From NCBI GenBank assembly GCA_033065855.1, contig JAVXUO010002773.1, positions 1 through 64,000 on the forward strand: 64,000 nucleotides of DNA. Direction: 5' to 3'. The stretch is from Escallonia rubra (taxonomy: Eukaryota; Streptophyta; Magnoliopsida; Escalloniales; Escalloniaceae). Under the pieces are notes generated by a model. It was not told the DNA's origin and ran no database searches. It saw nothing but the letters and a program-made list of their open reading frames with translations. This document shows, piece by piece, positions 35,146-46,639 of the stretch. The translations under genes were made by a program, and so were the position numbers. Position 1 is the first letter of the stretch. Each line of letters opens with the position of its first letter.

Positions 35146-36987
35146 CAAGAATCTTATAACCAGTAGCTAGAGTATATAAAGCAGCCTTCCAAAGTTCACC
35201 ATCATGTTCCATCGTTAAGCTTGCAACGATCTGAAGGGATTTCAGCTGCCCACCTATCTGCAAAAGGAAAAATAATGACAACTTAAAGCAACCTTCAATA
35301 TTAAAGGAAACGGGTAAAGTGAGCTCTCTACCTTTAACCCAGCTCTATGGTTCTCAAGTAAATAGTCAACGAGATCAACACACTATATTCGAGTGGCTGT
35401 TCCTAGAACGCACCCCCTCCAAAGCGTAGGGAAAGGGTTTGCCGCAGAATAGGAATGAATAATTTGTTTTCTTAGTTTACGCATTTTTTCACGTACTTTT
35501 TCAATGTGATGCCCAGACTGCAAAACAGAATAATGGAAGAGTTAATTTTGTGGTGCAAATGTTGTATAAAAAAACTAAAGTGTAAAAATGTACGGAACAT
35601 TATTCTAAAAACACGAAGGAAAAAGAGAATAAGAGTTGGGGTCACCAAATGTCCAACATAGACCAAATAAGTTCATCAAGTTAGCAGAACAAACAGTTCT
35701 AACCGAACTATAACAGCAATGCTAAAACAAAAAGTCTTTATTGTTACCTGTTAAGATACAGACGACATGTTAAATTGATTCATTTGAAAATTTATATTTA
35801 CACTAGGAAGCACGGACACCTCTTCTTGGTCGAGGTATCGTGTTTGACACCTACCTATCTACACAAGGACACTCCTCAGACTCCTCCGTACACGTGTCAG
35901 ACACCAATCGGCGGTGTCCAGATATTTTTAATTTATTTTTATCATCATACACCGTGCCGGACACCTTACGCAAAAGTGTCTGACACCTTATCTAGAAGTG
36001 TCCGACACCTACGGGGCAAAACAACAAACTTTTAATCTCAAAATAAGGATCATGATAGAATGTTAGCGAAAGTTGGGTTGTGTTAAAAATCAGAAGATTA
36101 GGGCAAACCCCAATGCTATATTGTATTCCAATCGACCTATGCCTAACTGAGAGGGAGATAGGGCTCTTCGATGAAGGCAATCTAACGTAGATGACGAATC
36201 TCTCAATTGATAAGCGTGTGTAGGGAAGGAATTGATGATGGAGGTTCGGAAGACAATAAACGCAATGACGCAATCTTGGTGGAGGGAAGAGAGGAAAGCC
36301 GTTTATTCTTTCGTTTTGGTTGGTTTTTTTGGGATCTTGCACTGCCGTAATATCTATAGTAACTAGATTTCAAGTATGACTCCATTAATTTATGGTTTAT
36401 TAGTTGGTGTTTTACCTTTTCACGAGGTGGAATGTGCTTGGAACTTGTATGAACATGCCCATACGTAATATATGCATGCAGATATTTAGCTGTATCCAAT
36501 AATTTGTCATTTTGGAAATTGCGCTATCCGGTGTCCCCGTCAATGTCGGTGTTAGATGCAGTGTCCGTGTCCGTGCTACTCAGAATCTACAACGTCCAGC
36601 TCATTTACTATATATTGCTCAGGACCTGCCGAAATATTGCCAACACAGTAACAACCAAATATGTAGACTAAGAAAATAAAACTTTTCCCAACACTTGAAA
36701 CTTAAGCATGTCAAGCAAAGGAGAAAAACAGCAGCTTCTGGCTCAGTCAAGTGTAGCCCTCATTCCTCAACGTGTCAAACAGTTCAGGAAGAAATTCCAG
36801 CACCTAAAGAATGGTGAATGTTGGAAATCACACAGATCATACCTACCATATGAATTACAAAGCAAAAATTAATGAAATAATTCACCTTCAAAAGGCATGA
36901 CGTGTTAGACTCGCAGAATCGTAACACAAACCACCTCAAAAGTATATCTAGAACTTCTACAATTTCCTTGCCAGTGGATGGAAGAGC
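35146..36987 (-). pseudogene. MOR1: MOR1/GEM1 (XMAP215-family) gene fragment with introns
   Basis: Minus-strand exons match the plant microtubule-associated protein MOR1, a TOG/HEAT-repeat protein that promotes microtubule growth. Exon a, 36886-36987, ends WFVLRFCESNTSCLLK with donor GTGAAT. Exon b starts at 36803 (VLEFLPELFDTLRNEGYT), and a missing base near 36750 shifts the frame into a TGA; the other frame reads LTEPEAAVFL. Exon c ends at 35332 (CVDLVDYLLENH); codon 35383-35385 is TAG where a charged residue is expected. Exon d, 35146-35257, reads GGQLKSLQIVASLT and ends LATGYKILG with donor GTGAGT. No flanking MOR1 exons are present. The introns show this came from genomic DNA, not an mRNA copy. 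It cannot encode a functional protein. Confidence 0.85.
35803..36583. mobile_element. DNA transposon inserted in the MOR1 pseudogene
   Basis: Ends CTAGGAAGCACGGACAC and, inverted, CTGAGTAGCACGGACAC form imperfect terminal inverted repeats. Subterminal regions are packed with GTGTC(C/A)GACACC motifs on both sides, as in plant hAT-like non-autonomous elements. The flanks TATTTACA (35795-35802) and AATCTACA (36584-36591) agree at 6 of 8 bases, a possible decayed 8-bp duplication. It lies between MOR1 exons b and c. No transposase seen. Confidence 0.6.
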
Positions 36988-37296
36988 CTGGAAAGTTGCC
37001 AAAGTATCCAACACATAGCCCAAACTCACTAAATTAAAGAAAGCATTTATAAACCTAAACTCAGGCAACCATGGACTATTTGGTCTGGTTATATATGCTT
37101 GGGCCGCTTTATGCTAATTTTATTACTTTGGTTGAATAAACACATTCAAACAGGCACACATGCGTGGGGCGCGCGCAGACACACATGCATATACCCAGAC
37201 ATATAAGTATGAAGAGAGAAGGATATTTGGAAATAGGAAGATGGATAAGGAAATCGTAGGTTTATTGGGGGTGGATAGAGATCAATTTGAGCCTCT
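36988..37296. other. Intergenic
   Basis: Continuation of a MOR1-like intron followed by unassigned DNA with a CA-rich patch near 37140-37200. No gene seen. Confidence 0.4.
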
Positions 37297-37299
37297 TTA

Positions 37300-38184
37300 G
37301 AGTGCGTTTGGAACCATGAAATTAATGTGATTTCATTCTAAATACTCATAAATTGGAATATTAAAAAAAGGAATTGAAATTGGATTTCATGGGATTTGAC
37401 TTGATTTGTTTCTATAGTATGAAATCCGATAAAAATTGGTCGGATTTCATGGGATTTGGCTTTACTTGAATTAAAAATAATTATTTACGTATCTTATCAT
37501 TTTCTGAATCTCTCCAACAATGAACCCACCACCACCGTTTTCATTGAGCTACTGCTGCACCACTTTTACTACCACCACTACCACCACCACCACCACCACC
37601 TCCTCTATCACCGTTGTCACCACTATTGACACGATCACAATCACCACCACCGCACCACTACCGTTGCCGCTACCACCATTATTGCCCCCACCACCACCAT
37701 TACTGTCGCCAACGCTGCCACCGCCCCACTACTGCCACCACCGCACCACTACCACTGCCACCACAACTACCACTGCCGCCGCCACCATTATCAGCATTGT
37801 CACCACTGCCATCGGCATCACTATTGGCGTCATTTAACCATCACCAGTTACACCTCATTACATATCAATACCAATACCACCACCACCATCATTATCATCA
37901 CTTGACCACCTCACCACTTCCACTGTCAATGTCGCTACCCTGTGTGGTGTCGCCACCACCACCACCACCATGTGGTGACACTCACAAACTTGAAACCACT
38001 TACCGTACTTCGTTTTTCATCGTAAGTCAAAGATATAGTTGTCTAAAAATTTATTACCTTTTCATTTATTTTGTTCTCCAAACAGAAAATAGAAATTCTG
38101 TATTTGAATTTCCTTTTGTTCTGAACCAAAAAAGTAAATTGATCCAATTCAGAATTTAAAATAAAATTGGTTCCAAACAGACCG
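37300..38184. mobile_element. PIF/Harbinger-like non-autonomous element with ACC-rich core (885 bp)
   Basis: The ends GAGTGCGTTTGGAACC and, inverted, CGGTCTGTTTGGAACC are typical of plant Tourist/Harbinger elements, and a TTA target duplication flanks the element (37297-37299, 38185-38187). Subterminal DNA on both sides repeats GAAAT-type motifs. The core at 37520-37990 is an expanded imperfect (ACC)n tract that creates long Pro/Thr/His frames on +; these are repeat artefacts. Confidence 0.7.
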
Positions 38185-38187
38185 TTA

Positions 38188-38880
38188 GGGTTTTATTAAG
38201 TGGGCAGGTTCCGGCAAATTAAATTGTGGGTGGGCTTGATCGGAGAAATAGAGTTTGGCTTGAATTGCCACCATTGATCACACCTTTAATCATTACCCCT
38301 ACACCCCACCAGCTGATAATCGGCGACCAGCCCAAATGCCACCCTCCACATGTGAACTAGACAATCAGTAGTTACATGGCCCTTTATCCTAAGAGGGAGT
38401 ATCTGACTTGTAAGAACTCAACTTAATCTATATAATCAAATTGTCTAATTTTGTGGTTGGAAACCTATGGTTCCTATCTTGGTCATAGGAAGACAGCCAT
38501 AATCGGTCATATATCAATAATTGAGAGTCAAAACTATGTATATGTAGTGACATTTGTTAACATAACGAGTGACAACTTTTAACAATATACCTTTTTGGTG
38601 TCTCTAAACAAATACCCACTAAAACTATTTGACGACCATTAAAGCCATTATTCTGCACCCAAAAATAGCAGTCAAAATTTATCTTCTGTGTCATTGGTAG
38701 TTTCTTCTTTCCTACCTAAACTACTCAAACTCGAGAAGCTTTAGGACACACGTACAACAAGATTTGTTTAGATCAAAGTTCGGCCGATCCACCATCTCCA
38801 CCCAAACTCATCGCTACTGCAACCGTGGAAGGTATAAGTAACGCATCAGGCACCCAAAAGGAACGTGAAGTTCAAACCGA
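38188..38880. other. Intergenic, nothing recognised
   Basis: AT-rich DNA without a supported gene. Confidence 0.45.
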
Positions 38881-38889
38881 AAAAAAGTA

Positions 38890-40117
38890 GGCAAATTACA
38901 CAAAACAATCTTGAGGTTTAACCAAACTACACTAAACTACACTCCACTCCTACTAATTATTTTTATTACAATAAACTATACTTTTTCATTTTTTAGATAA
39001 CATAGTTAACAGAATTAACGAAAAGACGATAATAATGAATTCACCTAATCGGTCATCTCCTTCTCCGTCACCCATCTCTCTCACACACACACACAACACA
39101 TAGATCTGCGACCACCTGTACATCGCTGATCACACACACACGCACATAATGCATATCGTTATAGACATTATGCACCCACACACAGAGAGTGCACACAATA
39201 GACACACACCACATAGCCGTACACCATACCACCACCATACTTCCGTCCATTCCAGTGACCACAAGCATCATCGTTAACCCACCACTGCACACAAACCAAA
39301 ATCACAACACCACCACCAAAGCCCGTCTCACAATCAATTACTGCCCAAACTAATTTTATCTTTCTTACGACAATGGTGTTTCGGCTACAGCGGCGTGATT
39401 GGGTTAAGGACCCATGGTGGCCGGTGGCTCAATGGTCTCAGCCTCTGGTCGCATTTGTTGCTGGCTGTCGCTTGTCATTGGAGGTGGTCGCTCGTCGGCC
39501 GTTAATTGTTATGGCGTTGCCCTCATCGCCCGATTGGTTCTCGGCATCCCTGTTGCCGGGATAGCAAGCACACACTTCCACGCCCACCAGTCTTCTCCAC
39601 TGACCCTATTAATGGTAGTCGTGTGCACCACAGGTCCGCCGCTGGTGCACCACAGTCACGCACGAGCTCTGATTAGAGCCAATTCCTCTCTTTTCCATTT
39701 CTCCACCTCTCAACCATTTGATTTTTTTTCCTTTCCTCTTTTCATTTCTTCTGTCTCTGTGTGTCTCTCTCTCTCTCTCTGAGTTCACAGTCAGAGGTGA
39801 TGACAAGGGATTAGTCGTGACTAGTCAGAGGTCACCTGAGGGATTAGGCGTCGATGGTGATGGGTAGAAGGAAGCCTTCGGCCATGGGGCTGGGCTTTGC
39901 TGGCAATGGCTGGGCAGGAGGAGGAAGAAGACCCAAGGCCATTTTTAATATATCACAAACTTTATGGTGCCCTAACTTTTTCAGACGGTCCATAACGGAA
40001 GTGAGTTTTATATAAGACAACGACAAACTACAAGAGGATACGGTGAGTAATAAAAATAGTTAGTAGAAGTTGTGTGTAATTTGGATAAACCTTAAGAACG
40101 TTTTGTGTAATTTGCCC
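38890..40117. mobile_element. Non-autonomous Mutator-like element (1228 bp)
   Basis: The left end GGCAAATTACACAAAACAAT and the inverted right end GGGCAAATTACACAAAACGT form terminal inverted repeats that align for about 60 bp, including CTTGAGGTTTA against CTTAAGGTTTA. A 9-bp duplication AAAAAAGTA flanks the element (38881-38889, 40118-40126). The interior contains a (CA)n-like tract (39080-39200) and a GC-rich core (39370-39680) with short frames such as 39373-39564 (+). A CT run occupies about 39762-39780. No transposase. Confidence 0.9.
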
Positions 40118-40126
40118 AAAAAAGTA

Positions 40127-42615
40127 ACCGTACTCATTTGGGATGGGAAATTTTTTTCTACATTTTTGGAGTCAACTGCCTAACTCGGTGTTCACGTTAA
40201 CTTTGATGTACATATATGTGGACGATAAACAAGAAGTTGGTCAAGATGTTGGAAGGTAGAAACTAATCTTTTTCTTTGCCAAGAGGAGTATACGTTACCA
40301 AGTTGTTTGTCAAAGCTTTATCGTTTACTCATCTTCTTATAGAACTAATCCATTTGTCAGCCAATGCTTAGTCCACACATAGACATAGTTGTTAGTATTA
40401 GTACTGTATTAGATTAGATTAGATTAGATTAGATTGTTCTTACTATAAGTGATCATTATTTGAATGATGGTACTTGATTTTCTGGTCTGAAGTCATGCAG
40501 GACAAACTGAGAGTCTAAAAATTTGCTGCACATCTTTCCCTTTGGTGCTGAATATTTGAGTATTGCACCCATTTAACCACGAGGGCAGATTGCACTAATT
40601 ACTCTGCCTGAATTAGTATTTTTGAGAAGTGTGATTAGTTCTGTCACCCGTTTATAAATTCGATGTAAGCACTTTTTAAGTTCGATTCACATTGAACACT
40701 ATCGGAGAAAGTTCTACGGTCCGAAATCTTGGAACGGATCACAATATTTTGGTAATCCTCCATAAATCTTAAGAATCATATGTAAGGTTGTTTTCATACG
40801 TACACGAGCGAAATTCTTAAATTTTCAACTTTATTTCTGTGCATCTTGGTATGCTAACGTAATATATACACTCTCTTTGAACATGGCTGGCTATGTCTAT
40901 GCTAAGAGGCTATCAACTTGGATACCACCACCTATGTGCTCGTATAGTCAACAATTGAAGGTGCCCTCAATGAAGCTCATGACATTTGGGGACCATGAAC
41001 TTACATTTTGGTGGTGGGCTATATCTTTAGACACGATGACACCCGATTAAGATATTACAAGTTTGGTCAATCCCATCCAATTCGCTTGGAAAAGCAGAAT
41101 GACGTTTCGATAGAATCGTCAAGATGAATTAACAACGAGTTTTCACACATAATTAAGTAACTCAAAGGTGAGATCAGATGATGATCCGGCCGGTTGTAAG
41201 CGCTTACTTTTCCCCGTACAAAATCACATGGTCAAGAGTTAAATATGGTTGAAATTTCCCCCTAAAGATTTAATTTTTTTTTTTTACTATTTTGTAAGAC
41301 TAATCCAACTGGATGCGTGAAAGACTTATAACCTAACCACTTAGACCCTAAAGACTCGCCGGCTTGTCCTTCTGAAAATTTGGGTTGTCTTCCACATGTG
41401 ATAGTCTCAATTATACAGCTGATCGAAGAAGATTATTGTTATAAGAGTAATAACTTGGAGGCAAGTTCTTGGACTTTAAATTCTATTCTACAACTTAATC
41501 CAAGCGGCTACTTAATTAATTAAAGCTTTTCACTTTTGACCAACAACACTATCTTTTTTCAAGGCGGTTGTTGATATAGGATTGTCAATTTTTATGTCCT
41601 AAACAAGGGTTCCCCGCATTTATAGTAAAGTAGGGCTAATTAGAGATAAAAATCAGAATTAAAATGAGCTACATTAAAAAAAAAAGATTTTATCACGAAA
41701 ATAAGACCAAGAAAGAAGGAGCATTCAAAATAGAGTAAAAATGTTGGCGATGGATATTTGGGGAGAGTGGTTGGAATAATTAGTTTAAATTGTAGTGCGG
41801 TGGAGCAGTTGCTTATCAAATATTAAGAAATTTTCAAGAATGATCTTGATTAAATTTTCTTTAGTGTGTAGTTAGCGTATTATGAACGGCCGGTAGAGTA
41901 GAAAGTCAAAAGAAAGACTTCACCTCTGTGTGCTCTTCCCTAATAATGTACAAATGATATGAGAAAACGAATTCCAGTAGATACCAATATATTGCTTCAA
42001 CAATTTGTTTTATGCACATTTCTTACTAAAATCTCACTGGAATGATGTTCAGAATCTCACAATTTCTGGGTGGTGGCTTAAAAGAATTAATTAGAGAGGA
42101 AAGAATGGTGGCTTATGCTATCATTGTTTTGGTGAAGCCACCCACATTTTGACAAAAATCACCCAGAAAATTCCGAAAAGTTGAAAGCCAATACATCATA
42201 CCCTTTGTTTTCTTCCTTATATAAAGTCTGTAGCAGACAGTAACATTCAAAGCTGATTAACTTTAACTCGGATTAGGTTTAAGCTGCCTCTAATATAAGC
42301 CAAAAGATCATGGATTTAGGAGCTGTCCCTCTCCCCCTCTTGCGCAATATTCAAGATTTATCAGCTAAAGCCAGCGGTATTACCAATATCTTTGAATTTT
42401 CTACATGCCATTGTGACTTTGTGTACCACATCCAAGGTACCTACCCAATTATTATATAAAGGAAAAATGGTAGTTTTCTGTGACCCGGAAATCTCCCCTC
42501 TTTCCCCACGTGGGGTTTGTACTTGTACTTCTTTCACTTTGTCAACTTTAGAACATGTAATTGCAAGAAAGATAAGGCTTTAGAATCTTTGCAATAGAAA
42601 AGTCCGAGCCAAATT
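40127..42615. other. Intergenic and PPO upstream region
   Basis: An (ATTAG)n pentanucleotide repeat lies at about 40407-40435. No gene recognised. TATA-like motifs occur at about 42216 and 42452, and a short unsupported frame at 42392-42583. Confidence 0.45.
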
Positions 42616-42622
42616 ATAACCT

Positions 42623-42629
42623 TATATAA
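42623..42629 (+). promoter_or_regulatory. TATA-box candidate of PPO
   Basis: TATATAA lies 51 bp upstream of the PPO start codon at 42680, which would leave a leader of about 20-25 nt. The alternatives at about 42216 and 42452 would give longer leaders. Confidence 0.45.
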
Positions 42630-42679
42630 CCATAGGTCTATTACATCTATTGGCACCAACACCAAAGGCTTTGCTAGCT

Positions 42680-44470
42680 ATGGCATCTCTTTCACCTCCA
42701 AACACCAGCACCACCACCACCTACTCCTCCTCTTCCACCTTATCTTCTCCCCTCTTCTTGAAAGCATCTCAAATTTCAGTTATCGGAAGGCGTAGCCGTC
42801 GGTATAAAGTGTTATGCCAAGCCAAAGATGGTGAACAAAACCCTTCCGCTAGCCCAAAAAACGTAGACGCTTCTCCAGGAAAGTTTGACAGGAGGGATTT
42901 GTTGATTGGGTTGGGAGGACTTTATGGCGCCGCGGGCACTTTCGGGAGCGACCCCTTTGCCCTCGCGGCGCCATTGTCAGCACCGGATACAGCGAGATGT
43001 CACGCTGCTGACTTGCCAGCCGGTGCTAGACAAACAAGTTGCTGCCCTCCACCGGCAACAAAGATCCTTGATTTCAAGGTTCCTCCCCCGGCTAACGCCT
43101 TGCGTGTTAGGCCAGCAGCCCATTTGGCAAGTAAAGAGTACATAGCCAAGTATTACAAAGCCATTGAGCTCATGAAAGCCCTTCCTCAAGATGATCCGCG
43201 TAGTTTCACGCAGCAAGCTAATGTCCATTGTGCTTATTGCAATGGTGCTTATGACCAAGTAGGGTTCCCGAATCTTGATCTCCAAGTTCACAACTCTTGG
43301 CTCTTCTTTCCTTTCCACAGACACTACCTGTACTTCTTTGAGAAGATCTTGGGAAAGTTGATAAACGACCCAACTTTTGCCATGCCATATTGGGCTTGGG
43401 ACACGCCTAATGGCATGCAAATGCCTACCATTTTCTCCGACCCTAATTCACCGGCCTACGATAGCCTTCGGGACAAGAAGCACCAGCCCCCAAATATGAT
43501 TGATTTGGACTACAATGGGTCTGATGCGAATACAAGCAATCAACAACAGCTTTCTCAAAATCTCACAATCATGTACAGGCAAATGGTGTCCAGTGCGAGA
43601 ACCGCCCGGCTCTTCCTGGGAAGCCCTTATCGGGCAGGCGATGAGCCCAACCCAGGAGCCGGCTCACTCGAGAACATCCCTCATGGCCCGATCCATATCT
43701 GGTCGGGTGACCGAACCCAGCCTAATCTAGAAGACATGGGCAATTTTTACTCGGCTGCAAGAGACCCTATTTTTTATGCTCATCACTCCAATGTTGACAG
43801 AATGTGGACTTTATGGAAAACCCTAGGAGGACGACGCCAGGATTTTACCGATTCGGATTGGCTAGATGCGTCTTTCGTTTTTTACGACGAAAACGCACAA
43901 ATGGTACGTGTAAAAGTACGAGATTGTTTGGACAACACGAAACTCGGGTACACCTACCAAGAGGTGGACACTCCTTGGGTATCCAGCCGTCCTACCCCGC
44001 GCGTTACGAAAGTTATGAGGAAGATCAAGAAGCTTGGAGTGGCGAACGCGGCCGAAACCTCGAGGGTTAAGGATGTTTTCCCAAGAAAGCTCGATAAAGT
44101 GATTAAGGTTATGGTTCCTAGGCCGAAAAAGTCGAGGAGCAAGAAGGAAAAAGACGAGGAAGAGGAGATCTTGGTCATAGAAGGAATTGAGGTGACAAGG
44201 GATGTTTTTGTGAAGTTTGATGTGTTCATCAACGACGAGGACGAGAAGACGAGCGGGCCGGACAAGACTGAGTTTGCCGGGAGCTTCGTGAATGTGCCGC
44301 ATAAACATAAGCATGACAAGAGGGTCAAGACCAAGTTGAGGTTGGGGATAACTGAGCTGATGGAGGATTTGGGAGCCGAGGATGATGACAATGTGCTGGT
44401 GACTTTAGTGCCACGGTTTGGAGAAGGTGTTGTGACCATTGGTGGCATCAAGATTGTGCTTGAAGATTGA
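42680..44470 (+). CDS. PPO: Polyphenol oxidase (catechol oxidase), chloroplast precursor, 596 aa
   Basis: Plant PPO oxidises o-diphenols to o-quinones in the thylakoid lumen, driving browning and defence. A Ser/Thr-rich transit peptide is followed by a twin-arginine thylakoid signal (RRDLLIGLGGLYGAAG, Arg71-72) and an ALAAP processing site. CuA ligands are His183 (HCAYC), His204 (QVHNSW) and His213 (PFHR). Cys187 is placed for the Cys-His thioether. CuB ligands are His335 and His339 (PHGPIHIW) and one His of FYAHHSN (368/369). The DWL domain (from ~393), the Tyr motif GYTYQ and the KFDV domain (512-515) follow, joined by a Lys/Glu-rich linker. The length is typical for the family, and there are no introns. 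The first ATG in frame is 42680; the upstream TTG at 42650 is not needed. PFHRHYLYF has His where many PPOs have Trp. All copper ligands are present, so the enzyme should be active. Confidence 0.98.
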   Translation: MASLSPPNTSTTTTYSSSSTLSSPLFLKASQISVIGRRSRRYKVLCQAKDGEQNPSASPKNVDASPGKFDRRDLLIGLGGLYGAAGTFGSDPFALAAPLSAPDTARCHAADLPAGARQTSCCPPPATKILDFKVPPPANALRVRPAAHLASKEYIAKYYKAIELMKALPQDDPRSFTQQANVHCAYCNGAYDQVGFPNLDLQVHNSWLFFPFHRHYLYFFEKILGKLINDPTFAMPYWAWDTPNGMQMPTIFSDPNSPAYDSLRDKKHQPPNMIDLDYNGSDANTSNQQQLSQNLTIMYRQMVSSARTARLFLGSPYRAGDEPNPGAGSLENIPHGPIHIWSGDRTQPNLEDMGNFYSAARDPIFYAHHSNVDRMWTLWKTLGGRRQDFTDSDWLDASFVFYDENAQMVRVKVRDCLDNTKLGYTYQEVDTPWVSSRPTPRVTKVMRKIKKLGVANAAETSRVKDVFPRKLDKVIKVMVPRPKKSRSKKEKDEEEEILVIEGIEVTRDVFVKFDVFINDEDEKTSGPDKTEFAGSFVNVPHKHKHDKRVKTKLRLGITELMEDLGAEDDDNVLVTLVPRFGEGVVTIGGIKIVLED

Positions 44471-45376
44471 TGAATGCAGCCGTCTCTCCTCAAATGCATG
44501 TGCTTAATTTTTCTCTTCAGTTAAGTTGTTTCCTTGATTTTGTTCACACCAATCTTTTAATTTGACCCAATCTTTGTGTAGCTAGTATTACCTTTCATGG
44601 TCTGATTTTCGACGAAAAATCAAGAGGCAAGTTGGATTTAAGATTGTGGCAATTGGTTTCATACATTTGTTTACATCTATCTAGAAGTACTACATTGCGA
44701 TGTAAAGTAAATAGATCAACGAAAGAGTCAAAGAAAGCGAACTTGTATAAGGTTAATGAATTTAGTATTTCATTGTCTTCTTTCTATAGTCCATCTTAAG
44801 TTATCGATTAGTTAATTAGATTAAGCATCGTGTGTGCACGTGCCATGAACATGCCAAATCATGCTCTGCATGTTTGGACTATTACTGACACCTTTAAAAA
44901 AATAAACTTCGTGTTGCTTGTTACTGTATGTCTTTTGGGTGAATTGAAAGTCATCTTTATTGCCAATTCATGGTTTACATTTCTAATTCTATCTCATCTC
45001 ACTTAATTCTCTATAGTCAATCTGAGATAACTCATCTCTTCTACCACTATGTTCTAAGATATCAAAATCCCTTCATTTATTTCCCAATAAGAGCAAAGTC
45101 TTCTGTTGTTACTACATGTCTTCCACCAACAGTTGAAGCAAATTACTAGAAAGATTGAAGGTTGGAATCTCTTCCAAAAGAGATAAGTTCGGTTCGCTGC
45201 ATTGTTTGCTTATGTATTATTCTATTTTAACGTACGATAGTTGTGATTGTCACTCCCCAAATAGTTTTATCTTCTAAATAATTTGACATACTTTTGGTCC
45301 ATACTCGACACGAGTTAAACTTGTAAAGATCAAGCAATAGGGAACTTTTTTTGGGGTGCTTTCTTGGCATGCCTAT
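44471..45376. other. PPO 3' flank and intergenic
   Basis: The PPO 3' untranslated region should start here. An AATAAA-containing stretch lies near 44899, too far to be assigned confidently. No other gene seen. Confidence 0.4.
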
Positions 45377-45385
45377 TAATTGTTT

Positions 45386-46630
45386 GGGATAATTACAGAA
45401 GTGTCCCAGAGATTAGGGTAAAATTACAGATGTGTTCATTAGTTTGGACAAATTACACTTATATCCGTTGATTGAAAGGAAATACTAAAATACATAACGG
45501 TTTGGATAAAATGACCAAAATGCCCATCACTTAGTAATGTAACTATCAAATGCCATTTCCTGCCTAATTTGGGTTAAAACTCTAATTTATTTCTTTGTCT
45601 CTCAAATTTGGGTTGATTTAACCCTAATTTCTAAATTAGGATCTCTCTCACAACAATTAAGCCCTTTTTTTTTCTTTTCAAATTTGTGTTTTTGTTCTTG
45701 GTCTGGTTGCAATTTTTTTGGTTTGGTGAAAACAAATTGCATAACCACCTAACTCTATCTCTCTCTCCAACTTCCCACATCCCGCTGTCGCTGCCCCCAC
45801 CTCGCCGCTGCTACCCCCACCCTCCCCCCACCCCGGTGCTGTACCCCCACCCCCTCCACCCACCCCTTCGTCACCCCACCATCCTCCCTACCCCGTCGAT
45901 GCCCCCACCCCTCCGCTTAACATGTGGCTCCCCCATCATTCCCCACCCCGTCGCCGTCCCCCGCCCCTTCCACCAACCCTCCGTCGGCCCCACCCTCCTC
46001 CCTACCCCGTCGTTGCCTCATGTTAACCTATGGCTGCCCCCATTCCCCCCCCCCCCTGTCGCCGTTACCCCCATCCTCCCCCAACCCCGTCGCCATTTTT
46101 GGGTAAATTAGAGCAACGGCCTGGCCAGTGCCAATGAGGTATGCACCGTCACAGTCACCGACGTCAGACGATGCCATCACCATCACCACTGTGACAGGCC
46201 CTCTGTCACCGTCGAAGCAACGACAAAGTAGCCGCTTGTCCAGATCAGCAATGTCCAACCGCAACGTGATTGACGCAATCACAACCGAGCAACGACAGAC
46301 CAACGCCATGCTGTCGGGGTGGGGGGAGGCTACGGGGTGGGGGAGGGTGGGGCAGGGAGGGAAGGGGAGTTGGAGAGAGAGTTAGGATTTGAAACCTAAA
46401 TGCAAATCCCGACTTTCTCAAAAGGAAAAAATAGTACACATAAAAAAATATAGTTTATATATGTAATAACGGCAGTATTAATATTTTAAAAATACGTACC
46501 GGGTGACATCATCAAAATGTACGATTTTTTAACGGACTAACGACGGAAGGACACGACTGATATCTTTTGAAACTTATTGTCCTTGAATGTAGTTTCGCCC
46601 TAACCTCAGGGACACTGCTGTAATTATCCC
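45386..46630. mobile_element. Non-autonomous Mutator-like element (1245 bp, C-rich core)
   Basis: The left end GGGATAATTACAGAAGTGTC and the inverted right end GGGATAATTACAGCAGTGTC form terminal inverted repeats, flanked by a perfect 9-bp duplication TAATTGTTT (45377-45385, 46631-46639). The core switches to C-rich repeats (CCCCACCCCGTCG-like, 45770-46090) and then a less repetitive segment (46100-46310). Like the 24.2-kb element it carries a gene-like CCCTAATTT-rich leader before the GC-rich part. No transposase recognised. The Pro-rich frame at 45686-46111 is a by-product of the repeats. Confidence 0.92.
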
Positions 46631-46639
46631 TAATTGTTT

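Noticed and set aside
37520-38159. Pro/Thr/His-rich frames of 105 and 181 codons
   Set aside because: They are produced by the (ACC)n core of the Harbinger-like element, with no domain and no splice or promoter context.
42650-42679. Ten extra N-terminal codons of PPO
   Set aside because: The frame there begins with TTG. The first ATG at 42680 gives a normal transit peptide.
42977-43420. Minus-strand frame of 147 codons (and others at 43862-44499)
   Set aside because: Antisense shadows of the well-supported PPO coding sequence.
45686-46111. Pro/His-rich frame of 141 codons
   Set aside because: Falls wholly inside the C-rich core of a MULE; repeat-generated.
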